Source: Adiantum capillus-veneris
Lineage: Eukaryota > Streptophyta > Polypodiopsida > Polypodiales > Pteridaceae
Length of the DNA stretch: 64,000 nucleotides
Reading direction: 5' to 3'
Assembly (NCBI GenBank): GCA_014529385.2
Contig: CM043953.1
Span: forward strand, 111,850,549-111,914,548
In this document: in pieces, positions 12,171-23,056 of the stretch
How the letters are laid out: each line of letters starts with the position of its first letter
Numbering within the stretch: the first letter of the stretch is position 1
Position numbers and translations under genes: made by a program
Notes under the pieces: model-generated
Database searches by the model: none
What the model was told of the DNA's origin: nothing
Seen by the model: the letters and a program-made list of their open reading frames with translations, nothing else

Positions 12171-12440
12171 CGTGAGGTAGTCTTGAGGACAACCCTATGG
12201 CCTTCAGGCCTTAGGGAGCTAATATAGAGCAAATATGCTTTATACTGGCATAGAGAGCTATGGCCCTGGGGCCATAGAAAAACAATGAGGGTTGTTTTGG
12301 AAACAATGAGGGTGCCTTGTGGTCTAGGGGCGATAGGAAGTCAATATAGATCATAGAGCATAGACAATAGAGCATAGAGCACAAAGAGATTCTTAGTAGC
12401 ATAGAGGGAACCCTATGACCTTCAGGCCACAGGGTGCTTC
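12171..12440. repeat. Inverted copy of a type A satellite block
   Basis: Read on the minus strand this stretch follows the order of 8060-8300: the CTCTATGCTACTAAGAAT unit, the cluster of 'CTATGCTCTATxGTCTATG', 'AAAACCC..CATTGTTTT', and 'GCTCTATATTAGCTCCCTAAG'. It is therefore a diverged inverted copy of about 250 bp, bounding the satellite field on its right side. Confidence 0.65.
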
Positions 12441-12545
12441 TCATGAAACACCTACATACATACTTGTTATGCTTTATGCTACATAAATCAATATACTCTG
12501 CAAGCGGTTTGTTTAACAATTATTCTTGCAAATCTTCTTGCAGGT

Positions 12546-15014
12546 ATGGCTAATTTCAATCATTATGATAGAGTGTGCATGTTTGTAGCGACACAAAACG
12601 TTGCCATTGGGACTGTATTTGAAATAAATCCGAGTGCATATTGTTCGGGCATGCTTATTGGGGAAAGCAATGTATCGATGTCAGTTGATTTGTGTTTTGA
12701 AAAGAAAGCACTCATCTCTTTTCCAACAATGGATGCATTGACAGTGGGAGATGCTTTTCATAGTATTGTGAAATGGAGTAGTGGGTTGTTGCAACATATA
12801 AATGAGATGCAGTACAAAGGGGCTTCTATGCATGAGGCTGACAAAGCAGAAGGAGCATTGGATGCACAATGTAATGGAATGAGCTACAGAGAGGTTTGGA
12901 AGGATAAGAGGGTTCAACTTTGGGATGAAAGCAATTTAACGCATGTAGTAGCCGAAGGGGTTGTCATGTATGTGTGTCTGTTTGACTCTGTATGTAAACT
13001 TTGGTGAGCTAGGTGAAGATAACATTGGTATTGGTATCGAAACATCCTATGCAGATGAGGCTACTATTTCTGCTGAAGCTAGTGTATGCAACATTAATCT
13101 AGTTTGTTGGCCTATCAAGAGAGTGACAACTATGGATGGAAAAGAATTGTTATGCTATGAGGATCTACATGCTATGCATGCGTTACAAGACACATGCATT
13201 TAATCAGCTTATTTGGTAGAGCCTATTTCAAAAAAGCAAAAATATTGCTTTGTAAATAGGAAGCCAAAAATGTTAGTGAAAGCTTCTAAGAGATCCAATC
13301 AAGCATCTCTAGCACCTATCCAGCTTGTTTCAACCATAGATTGTTGTTCCGAAAGGTGTTGTCAATATGCCAATCGAGATAAGGTCATGGCTATGCGCAA
13401 TGAATCTTGGGGACAGAGTTTGCAAAATAGAACAAACTATGTGTATGATATAATGTTGATTGCATGGCGTGAGAACAAAACAACTACAAAGACATGGTAT
13501 GTGTTTTCTTTTAATGGCACTGAGGTTTGTAGTAGAGCTTGGTACGAAATTCATGGCATTCCAAAAACTTCATTTTATTGTTACCGTGAACATTTTGAGA
13601 ATGGGGTTAGATGCTCAGTGCATGGTAATGATGGTGTCATGAGAAAAGGAAGAGACCATACAGAAATGGGAAGGGCATTGATGCGCTCTTTTGTTGATGA
13701 AAACTCGGAGAGAATGCCACATAAGAGTAGAACCATGGAAGATGGTACTAGGGAAACTTTGCTTGCAATACCAAACACATACAAGCAAGTAGACATTTTA
13801 CATGATGTCAATAAAACACTTGACAGTATGAGTCTCAAGCCAATGTCTAGCACGACATTCAATAGGATTTGGAATACAGAGTTTGCTAATGTGACATTGT
13901 CAAAAACAAGTGAGTTCTCCAAATGTGTTGTGTGTAGTCGGATAAAGTCTCAACTAGAGTCAACAAAGGATGACGAGATGATTGCACGTTTGAAGGATGA
14001 ACGTCAAATTCACATGTTGCAACAACAAAGTTGTAGGAATGTGTACTACACCTGGTGTAAGTTCTCCCAGTTGCAAAAGGATAAGTATTTATGCATTATA
14101 CATTATAAAATGGATCAAAAAAAGACAGCAATACCTAGGTTGCGTGTGAACTCAAAAGATTATGCGAATGCATATCAATTGCAAGTATTATTAACAGGTA
14201 TGATAACACATGGACATGGTCATGGAATGTATGGTCACTTCTCACTTAATGGTCTAGGGCCTTCAGATCCCAATGCTACAATTGGTTCCCTTGCATTATG
14301 CTTACAAAATCTGGAAAGAACAGAAAACTATGGACTAGGAGATTTATGCCATGACGGTATGCCACGCAGCAATGTAACGTTATTCAATGCATTGAATTTT
14401 GGAAAAGATGTTCTCTATTAAAGGGAAAGGACCATGACTCCACAAAATACATGGAGCCTGTTATCACCTATTGGCAAAACATAATCAATGAGCTTGAACA
14501 ACCAACCAATAAACACATTGGTGAATATACAACATTTTGGCCAAAGACTATAGGGATTCATCAAATGCAAGAGATAGAGGAAGACAGAGATGAGTTTCAA
14601 GGATATGAAGAATTGAATGATCACTATGCTGGTCCTCAAAGTGCAAGGCTACAAGAGGCCTTTAGGCCTCAAATTGATGTAAGAAAAGGGGATCTTGTTC
14701 TTGTGAGACTCGCAGATCCTGAATATCCGATATGGCTAGGAGTGGCAGAGTCAAACGTTGATGTAGACAAATCATCTCCTAACTACAAGAAAGTTCCGAT
14801 TCAGTATTGGGCGGCAAAACATCGAAAACGAAATCCCACAATCCAAGAACAGTATGAGGATTGTTGGAAGAAGAGTTGGTGCTGCAATCTTGCTGACCCA
14901 AAGCGCTGGGAGTGTGTTGATACAATTGTATGGTCATGGACTCCAAGGGGTGGAAGAATTGCGGAAACAATTAAGATCCCATCAATGTCATGGAGAAGGC
15001 ATAGGCTAGCTTAA
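12546..15014 (+). pseudogene. DUF7869-type transposase-like gene, long copy
   Basis: Three successive plus-strand blocks read as one gene. 12546-13007 resembles the plant DUF8039 domain ('ATQNVAIGTVFEINP..', 'LTVGDAF..IVKW'). 13213-14421 has the features I remember of DUF7869-type proteins: a Cys-rich start (CCSERCC), VFSFNGTEVCSRAWYEIHGI, HGNDG, then CVVCSRIKSQL and a 'HGHGHGMYGHFS..DPNATI' segment. 14451-15014 gives the C-terminal part (RKGDLVLVRLADPEYPIWLG). A CAG acceptor-like site precedes 12546. Breaks include a TAA at 13201, where the gene runs on in frame, and a one-base frame change near 14415. The RNase-H-like block with the 'GHT' motif expected between the second and third parts seems missing, and the shorter copy lacks it too. 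Such proteins are multicopy in many eukaryotes and presumed transposases; this copy is dead. Confidence 0.6.
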
Positions 15015-15085
15015 TAGGAGAAATTGAATAGCATTTCATATCTTGCTCATTGTTTTATTTCCCAAGCTTATGTATGATTTTATGA

Positions 15086-15345
15086 AGTATTTTTAAACAC
15101 CCACAGAAAAATAAAAATTCTAAAAGGTGTTTCTCAACACCACCATTTTCTTGGGAATCTATCTCTTTCATGAAGTGTTTTGAAACACCCACATAAAAGT
15201 AAAAATTTTAAAAGGTGTTTCTCAACACCACCATTTTCTTGAGAATCTATGTCTTTTATGAAGTGTTTTGAACACCCACATAAAAATAAAATTTTTAAAA
15301 GGTGTTTCTCAACACCACCATTTTCTTGAGAATCTATCTCTTTGT
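15086..15345. repeat. Three 87-bp hairpin units after the transposase-like gene
   Basis: Three near-identical units follow the gene. Each contains GTGTTTTGAAACAC and GGTGTTTCTCAACACC, both small perfect hairpins, and the two can also pair with each other (GAAACACC with GGTGTTTC). The same array follows the shorter gene copy at 18119-18363, so it travels with the element and is probably its subterminal region. Confidence 0.75.
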
Positions 15346-15439
15346 CACATTCCCAAATTAAATGAAAATTTTCCAAATTTAATGGGAAATAAGAATCCAT
15401 AGGCGTTGAAATTAGTCCCAAAGTTGTGGGATTTTTTCA

Positions 15440-16050
15440 TTTCCCATGTCTTAAGCCTTGTGGCTGCTGATGATCTAAATCTTGAGCAAATCGATGTAAA
15501 TACAACATTCCCTCACGGTGACTTAGAGGAGGAAATTTACATGCTTCAACCAAAGGGGTATGAAGTAAAAGGTAAGGAGAAAATGGTTTGCAAATTAAAG
15601 AAGAGCTTGTATGGTTTAAAGCAAGCATCAAGACAATGGTACTTGAAGTTTGATCGATGGATGCTTGATCATGGATTCAGAGTGTGCAGCTCAGATCATT
15701 GCGTCTACACAAAGAATTTGGGAGATGGGAAGTGCATCATCCTAATGTTGTATATTGATGACATGCTGATCAAGACTGCTAACATGCAGGGCATCAAAGA
15801 CCTAAAAGAAGAGTTGTCTAAATCTTTCTCAATGAAAGATTTAGGTGCTACAAAGAGGATCCTTGGTATGAAGATATCAAGGGAAAGGACAAAGAAGACA
15901 ATAAAACTATCTCAAGAGGATTGCATTAAGAAGGTACTAGAAAGGTTTGGAATGCAATATGCAAAAACGGTGTCTATACCTTTGGCTGGTCACTTTAAAC
16001 TAACCAAGGATATGTGTCCAAAGACACAAGAGGAGATAGCATATATGACT
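15440..16050 (+). mobile_element. Ty1/copia reverse transcriptase fossil fragment
   Basis: The frame shows copia reverse transcriptase hallmarks: DLNLEQIDVNTTFPHGDLEEEIYM, KSLYGLKQASRQWY and MLYIDDM (the YVDD-type catalytic box region), then LKEELSKSFSMKDLG. It is an isolated internal piece without LTRs, so a broken fossil. A close copy lies at 50500-51530. The two share much of their reading and also the downstream spacer, so both loci descend from one duplicated insertion. Confidence 0.85.
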
Positions 16051-16099
16051 AAAAACACCATTTTAGATAATTTGGGAAAATCCCGTTTCCCAAATTCTA

Positions 16100-17012
16100 A
16101 ATGTGTATGCTAGGATTGTGTTATTTAATGATTTCTAAGCTCTAGTTGCCTTTAATTTAGATAAATTATCATGATTGTATGAGTCTATTTTAATTTCTCT
16201 ACTATAAAATTTAAGAATAAACCTCCAATATAGTTTTTGGAAAGAGGATTTGTATGACATCAGTGCTTTTCAAAATTCAACAAATGCTTCTAGAAGTAGC
16301 TTCTCAAAAAATGAGGTGTCAAAAAAACCAATTGATATGATTTTAAAGCAGCATATAGATTGATTACATCAATTAAAAAAGATTATATGTAAAGCCAAAT
16401 ACTATTAAACACTCTTGTCATAATTTGGTGACCTTAATCCATGTATAACAAAATACTTGGTCATGGTTTTGTAGCATGCTATCAAGTTTTAACTACACGA
16501 TAATTTAAACAACATTCAAACTAATATTTCACACTTAAAAAGTCAAAACAATACTATATAGTATCCTATGGCTATAAGACCATGAGATGCCATCTATTGC
16601 ACCTATGGCCTTAAGGCCATATGGGGCTCTTTGTAGACATGTCTCTTTATGACCTCAAGGCGATAGGGTTAGGATTTGTATGACATCAGTGCTTTTCAAA
16701 ATTCAAAAAATGCTTCTGGAAGTAGCTTCTCAAAAAATGAGGTGTCAAAAAAACCAATTGATATGATTTTAAAGTAGCATATAGATTGATTACAACAATT
16801 AAAAAAGATAATATGTAAAGCCAAATACTATTAAACACTCTTGTCATAATTTGGTGACCTTAATCCATGTATAACAAAATACTTGGTCATGGTTTTGTAG
16901 CATGCTATCAAGTTTTAAATACACGATAATTTAAACAACATTGAAACTAATATTTCACACTTAAAAAGTCAAAACAATACTATATAGTATCCTATGGCTA
17001 TAAGACCATGAG
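16100..17012. repeat. Tandemly duplicated spacer, about 425 bp
   Basis: The stretch starting 'AGGATTTGTATGACATCAGT' at 16246 is repeated from 16671, each time ending in the 'CCTATGGCTATAAGACCATG' satellite-like edge. The second copy stops abruptly at 17012. Parts recur at 18365-18457 and 51535-51720, and a much more diverged version lies at 52340-52760. No gene is seen. Confidence 0.75.
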
Positions 17013-18060
17013 ATCGGTAGTCAATGGCCGGTGGCCGGTGGTCAGAAGTCAATGTGGCAACAACAAAGTTGTAGAAATGTGTACTACACCTGGTGTAAGT
17101 TCTCCCAGTTGCAAAAGGATAAGTATTTATGCATTATACATTATAAAATGGATCAAAAAAAGACAGCAATACCTAGGTTGCGTGTGAACTCAAAAGATTA
17201 TGCGAATGCATATCAATTGCAAGTATCATTAACAGGTATGATAACACATGGACATGGTCATGGAATGTATGGTCACTTCTCACTTAATGGTCTAGGGCCT
17301 TCAGATCCCAATGCTACAATTGTTTCCCTTGCATTATGCTTACAAAATCTGGAAAGAACAGAAAACCATGGACTAGGAGATTTATGCCATGACGGTATGC
17401 CACACAGCAATGTAACGTTATTCAATGCATTGAATTTTGGAAAAGATGTTCTCTATTAAAGGAAAAGGACCATGACTCCACAAAATACATGGAGCCTGTT
17501 ATCACCTATTGGCAAAACATAATCAATGAGCTTGAACAACCAACCAATAAACACATTGGTGAATATACAACATTTTGGCCAAAGACTATAGGGATTCATC
17601 GAATGCAAGAGATAGAGGAAGACAGAGATGAGTTTCAAGGATATGAAGAATTGAATGATCACTATGCTGGTCCTCAAAGTGCAAGGCCACAAGAGGCCTT
17701 TAGGCCTCAAATTGATGTAAGAAAAGGGGATCTTGTTCTTGTGAGACTCGCAGATCCTGAATATCCGATATGTCTAGGAGTGGCAGAGTCAAACGTTGAT
17801 GTAGACAAATCATCTCCTAACTACAAGAAAGTTCCAATTCAGTATTGGGCAGCAAAACATCGAAAACGAAATTCCACAATCCAGGAACAGTATGAGGATT
17901 GTTGGAAGAAGAGTTGGTGCTGCAATCTTGCTGACCCAAAGCGCTAGGAGTGTGTTGATACAATTGTATGGTCATGGACTCCAAGGGGTGGAAGAATCGT
18001 GGAAATAATTAAGATCCCATCAAATGTCATGGAGAAGGCATAGGCTAGCTTAATAGGAGA
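17013..18060 (+). pseudogene. DUF7869-type transposase-like gene, 3' copy
   Basis: From 17045 the sequence matches 14024-15030 at roughly 98% by eye, so only the last 40% of the gene is present. It begins after a filler of about 35 bases (GTCAATGGCCGGTGGCCGGT and neighbours) that matches neither side. The differences from the long copy are mostly transitions (about 19 against 4 transversions through the hairpin tail, by eye). One turns a Trp codon to TAG at 17946-17948. A one-base insertion near 18021 also changes the frame. The copy lies between two 92-bp direct repeats of the local spacer (16921-17012 and 18365-18457). Confidence 0.7.
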
Positions 18061-18118
18061 AATTGAATAGCATTTCATATCTTGCTCATTGTTTTATTTC
18101 CCCAGCTTACGTATGATT

Positions 18119-18363
18119 TTATGAAGTATTTTTAAACACCCACAGAAAAATAAAAATTCTAAAAGGTGTTTCTCAACACCACCATTTTCTTGGGAATCTA
18201 TCTCTTTTATGAAGTGTTTTGAAACACCCACATAAAAGTAAAAATTTTAAAAGATGTTTCTCAACACCACCATTTTCTTGAGAATCTATCTCTTTTATGA
18301 AGTGTTTTGAACACCCACATAAAAATAAAATTTTTAAAAGGTGTTTCTCAACACCACCATTTT
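18119..18363. repeat. Three 87-bp hairpin units, second copy
   Basis: Same array as 15086-15345 with a few substitutions. It ends cleanly at CCACCATTTTC before the spacer repeat resumes, which marks the right edge of the inserted piece. Confidence 0.75.
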
Positions 18364-18364
18364 C

Positions 18365-18849
18365 ACACGATAATTTAAACAACATTCAAACTAATATTTC
18401 ACACTTAAAAAGTCAAAACAATACTATATTGTATCCTATGGCTATAAGACCATGAGATTCCATCTATTGCACCTATGGCCTTAAGGCCATATGGTGCTCT
18501 TTGTAGACATGTCTATGACTTTAATATGTCTCTTTATGACCTCAAGGCCATAGGGTTAGGATTGTTAGAGCTTGTCCCAACGTATAAAGAGATCTAGTCC
18601 TTCAAAGACATATGGGACTTTATTTATGTGCCACCCTATGTCCCTAAGGATGTAGGTTGTCTTAGGGCCACAAGATGTTGTTTATGCCAATAAGAAACCC
18701 TTCTATGCTCTATGTTGTCACTCTATGTCCCCAGGCGCACTAGGTGTGCCTCGTATGCTAGTTAAAAACCCTTTATTCTATATGTTGTCACCATATGGCC
18801 TTAGACCATAGGGTGCCCTCTGTGCTAGTAAGAAATCCTATATACTCTT
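18365..18849. repeat. Spacer and type A satellite block
   Basis: This matches 51628-52112 over its whole length, in the same orientation, and is a more distant relative of 1030-1400. It breaks off at 'CCTATATACTCT', where the copia remnant begins. Confidence 0.75.
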
Positions 18850-19575
18850 GAAGAACTGCCTCTTGTAGAGCTTATAAATCCTATATTGTGTCTTGTACAG
18901 TGATAGCTAAAGCGTATCCACCTTGCGAAGAACTCAACCTTTCATTCAAGGACAAAGCACATTGAGGTGAGATATCACTTCATACGTACTCTTTTGGAAG
19001 AAGGACAACTAAAGCTAAGAAAGGTGCATACAAGTGAGCATCCTACAGACATGTTTACAAAGGTGGTCAACAAGGAGAAGTTGAGCTTTTACTCATCTTC
19101 AATCGGCATTCAAGAATAAGAAGGCAGGATGAAAAGTAGTCATAGGTTTGTGTGGAGATCAATCGGATTGGAGGATCCGATTTGGACTTGTCTACATAGG
19201 GGCGGCTACACATGGCTGCCTCTCATGAGAGAGGGGAACCATTTTGGCCTATAAAAAGAGGCCTCCTCTACACACAAAAACGGATTGTGAAGCATTGTGG
19301 TGCATTGTGAAGCTGATGTGAGGTGGTGAAAGTGAAGCAAGGCGGGAGCTCCAAAAATGTATAATCCATTTGTAATCTACTTCGTGTTTTGAAGTACTAA
19401 AGCCATTGAGTGGGTGCTTTCCCGTGGACGTAGCCCACATTGGGTGAACCATGTATATCATGTGTACTCTCTCTCTATCTCTCTACTCTATAATCTCTTG
19501 TGTGTGAAAATTATCTCTATCCATTAAGTAATCTACTATTATCTACTTAGCTCCATCATATTTCCTAACAAGTCT
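18850..19575 (+). mobile_element. Ty1/copia 3' end fossil: RNase H tail and LTR
   Basis: 18930-19120 reads as the end of a copia RNase H domain (FHSRTKHIEVRYHFIR, EEGQLKLRKVHTSEHPTDM). It is followed by a purine-rich stretch (about 19118-19130) and an LTR-like region ending in CCTAACA near 19573, with a TATAAAAAG box at 19250. The upstream part of the element is absent and no second LTR is in view, so it is a broken fossil. The LTR's left edge, near 19130, is approximate. Confidence 0.7.
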
Positions 19576-21830
19576 TAATCGCAAAGTTTGAAGAAACAAT
19601 TTCTATGATAGATTGTTTATTGCTTTTCCCTCTTGAGTTCAAGCATAGTAGGAAAGATATTTGAGACTGAGTCTTGTACGCTTAAGGTTTTGAGCCGCAT
19701 TGAAACCATCAGAACCTTCTTCTCTGTCGGCTCTTCCCAGGTTGCATGAGCTAGGGAGAGCTCCGGGCTGCTGAGGTAGGGGGTGGGTGATGGTGGGCAA
19801 CTAAGAGGATGCTGGGCTTGGTGGTATTGTTTGCTATGAAATGAAAAGCTGTGTTGCAGAAGGGTGGAGGAATTCCTCGGGGTTAGGGACCCTAACCATC
19901 CCGTGCTTCTCTTTGCAGGTGTTATCAACACACATCCGATTTTTTGCTTGAGGGTATGACGACAATCCTCCTCTCATTCAGGGGCAAACCCTGGTCGCCC
20001 TACCCTGTTTGGTTGTATGGTCTTGGTTCCTTGGAGGCACCCTCAGTCATTGGAGGGGTGTTGATGGCTCTAACAACTTGGTGTGCTAGTCCCTTTTTGT
20101 GCGAGCGAATCTATAGCATGCGGTTCTTGATGACTCTACTATTGGCTCCTCAGTATGCAGTGACATTTGCGATGCTCGTTTCCGCTGCTCTTGCTCTTGT
20201 GGATGTTTGCTTGGTGGCAGTGGGCGGGCTTCTTGTGGAAACCTTGCAAGTTTTGTCCTAAGCTTTTGGGTGCCGTGGTGGCAGTCAATGCCTTCACCAG
20301 TGGAAACTCAGTCTAGGTCTATGATGTTTTTGTATGTAAAGGTGGCTCCCTCTAAAGCCTGTCATTGTCTGGTTCTCTATATTTTGGGTTGGAGGGCTCC
20401 GTGTAAAGCCCTCCTGTTTTTTTTTTGTGCGGGTGGCCCTCTTTTTAGCTAGTGGACCTTTGTAAAATTTTTTGGCCATGGCTCAGGCTGAGCAAGGTGC
20501 TGATGTAGTGGTTTTACTTAATGTAACCTCTCACTAATGTGAGATTTGGAAAAGAAACAGCAAAGATCTTTGAGCTCTCTTGGATTGTTCCCTAAATTTT
20601 GAAACTTATGTTCTTCTTCTCTTCTAATCTAATTAAAAAGTATCTATTATGTTCTTCTTCTCTTCTACTCTAATTAAAAAGCATCTGTTAGTGGGTGCTC
20701 TGAGGAGGAGTGATGGCGAGAGAGTAGAGGACCTATAAAGAGCGAGAGCAGAGGAGTTGCATGTGAGAAGCAAAGGCATCGAGGGTGCACCAGACAGATG
20801 GGGTAGGGTCGTGAGGAGAGAGGGTAGTTTTGGATTCTCTAGAAGAAGATATGGTGGAAGTCTTGCTTGTTCTAGGCTAAGAAGTGCTTGCCACTGGCTA
20901 GTGGTTTCGCTCAGTGCTTAGACTGTCTATAAATAGGTTAGGGTTGAGCGCTTCAATTTCATTATGATTGCCTGCTTTCACTTCGCTCTCATGCTCTCAT
21001 GAGTGTGCGAGAGCTCCGAGGCTCTGCCTCTTCCAAGCTTTTCTTTGGCTTGTATGGTTAGAGAGGGGGCCTTCAGTTGTCTGAGCTTATGCGATGAAGA
21101 CATGTTTCTAAAGCGTGCCTATTTTTGCTGTGCCTTTCTCACCTTGCTCGAGGCGATGGAGTTTTTTTAAGCTCTGTGCGAAATTTTTTGCTAGTGCTAT
21201 AGTGTGCGGCCTTCGATAATGTGTGGTTAGTAGATTTGTCTTCGTCGGTGTTTGTCTCATATGGCGTGCCAACAAGCTCACGTTCCATTGTGGTTGAAAG
21301 AAGCGGCGTTTGCAGCTTTGACCTCATTTTTTAGGTACTCGTGGTGTGCATTGATCTTTGTCAAGTTTGTCTTCTCAGTCCATTGCTGCGTGTTGACGTT
21401 GTCAGGCTGGTACTGTGCGGTGTTCGCCCTAGTTGCTGCAGCTCACCGCATTTCTTTTGAGTTCTAATTTTTGATGCTTAGTGATGACTCTTCGAAACAC
21501 TGGTGTAGGCAGTGGTTGCCCTCTTCACTGTGGCTGCCCTTTTGCGAGAATTTTGCTTATGTGGCCTCGTATCAAAGGGTCTGGAGGAAGGCTTCTTTGG
21601 CTTTCAGATTAAGGATTTGAAGCTTGCTCCTCTGGCTTCTGAATTAAGGATGGTGTAAGGTCATTTGCTACATTGATGTTTTGTCATGTTGCTTTGAAAT
21701 TTAGTGTTTTTGGTTAGTTTTTATGGGCTTCCACCTGCGCTGGTTACTTTTTTCTTCTTGGTTAGCCTTTTATGAACCTGAACCTGCTTAGTTTACTGAT
21801 GCCTTGAACTTGTACTTCAACACTGCATCG
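19576..21830. other. Unassigned region left of the Helitron
   Basis: No frame here has a family I recognise. The region is less AT-rich than its surroundings and has exon-like patches (for example 19930-20300 and 20940-21470) and a T-rich tract at 20410. It may contain more captured host sequence or the 5' non-coding part of the Helitron. I could not identify the Helitron's left terminus in it. Confidence 0.35.
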
Positions 21831-22111
21831 CTGGTCACCAATGTGCGAAACTTTCCAAAAAGCAGAGGACATATTGTAGGCTTGCTTAAGGGCATGGGTT
21901 ATGCAGTGCAATCTTCACTCAGATCTACACCATGTTCATTGCCCTAGAAGAGGCGGCATACCTTTTTATTGTTGCCGTGGGCCCAACTCTGGTGGCACTC
22001 TTTGTAATGTTCATTGTCCGGCCTATCAAAGAGAAATCTGGTGACAGCACACGCTCGGAGTCAATTGGTGTCACCTTCATTTATGCAGCTGGAGCATATA
22101 CTCTTGTTTAG
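21831..22111 (+). pseudogene. Nodulin-like/MFS transporter gene fragment
   Basis: The segment reads VRNFPKSRGHIVGLLKG, then, one frame over, AIFTQIYTMF and a hydrophobic stretch LFIVAVGPTLVALFVMFIVR, with a TAG at 22109. 'NFP.SRG.VVGLLKG..GLSGAIFTQ.Y' is the signature of the plant nodulin-like branch of the major facilitator superfamily, a membrane protein. Only about 90 codons remain. A small frame change lies between LLKG and the AIFTQ part. It stands alone upstream of the Helitron genes and in their orientation, consistent with a captured exon. Confidence 0.6.
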
Positions 22112-23056
22112 AACTCAAATGATTGTCTGTTTAGAGTTGAAAACTGATCAACTTTTGTTTTTAAATGTGCTGATTTAGATGCACGAGAAGTTCTGTATAG
22201 CTGGAGTCTAATTGTCTTGATATAACTGGTTCTGATTTGTTTTATAGCTGATAACTGATCCGATTGTCTGCGGATTAGAGCTAGTTGGGAATGGTAGGTA
22301 CATATCACCAAGCTTGCTGGATTCGAGAGTGCATAGAAGTTTGTTTTGTTTTCTAAGATAGGGTATGTGTGATAATTGATCTGATTGCCTGCTGCCTGAA
22401 TCTTGTTGTAAATGGCAGGTACCTTTCTCCAAGCTTGCTGGCCTGAGTTTTCTGTAAGGTTATTTTGTTTGCTTGATGCAGTTTGTAAAACATTTAGGAA
22501 CAATTTCCATGTACCTTGAAATGCCTTTTTTGTCGATTTTATTCACTATAAAGTATGTTAAAACTCTTTCCGTTTGGGACTTTTTGTTGTTTTGTGTCTA
22601 GTTTACACTAATATTTTTAAATTTCAAATTTTGTTTATTAAGTGATGAGAATGACGTGGATATTTTTAAAAAGTTTAATCTCATTTATTTTTTTAGTTTT
22701 AAAGGGTTGGTATTTTTTTTAACATCATGCCATGATGGTATAATGGCTAGCTTCTGGAATAGTGATTGCTTAAATTCGGTGCTTTAAATGTCAAGATACA
22801 CTAAGATCTTTTGACTCATCCTTATGAAAGGGTCCCTTTTAGCTCCTTCTATAAAAGTGTTTCTGAACACTACGTTCTTTCCAAAGTAGATTATGTGCTG
22901 AAATTGAAAGCATATATTGGCATCTCTCTGCTGGCTGCGCTCTATTAACATCTCTACGCGCTCATTCTTCTCTCTTGATTCACCTTGGCACTCTGCTCTC
23001 TACCTTGACTCTCTGTGCTCTGTGTATCTTCTGCCTTTTTTTTAATCCGACCAGCT
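22112..23056 (+). promoter_or_regulatory. Probable promoter and leader of the RPA-like gene
   Basis: A TATAAAAG box at 22850-22857 stands about 200 bases before the likely start codon at 23057. The intervening leader is rich in CTCT. The rest of the stretch has tandem-like echoes ('CCAAGCTTGCTGG' at 22309 and 22431) and no coding signal. Confidence 0.45.

Noticed and set aside
15086-15345. CRISPR-like array of palindromic repeats
   Set aside because: Only three units of 87 bp with no unique spacers; they follow a transposase-like gene and recur with its other copy in a eukaryotic context.
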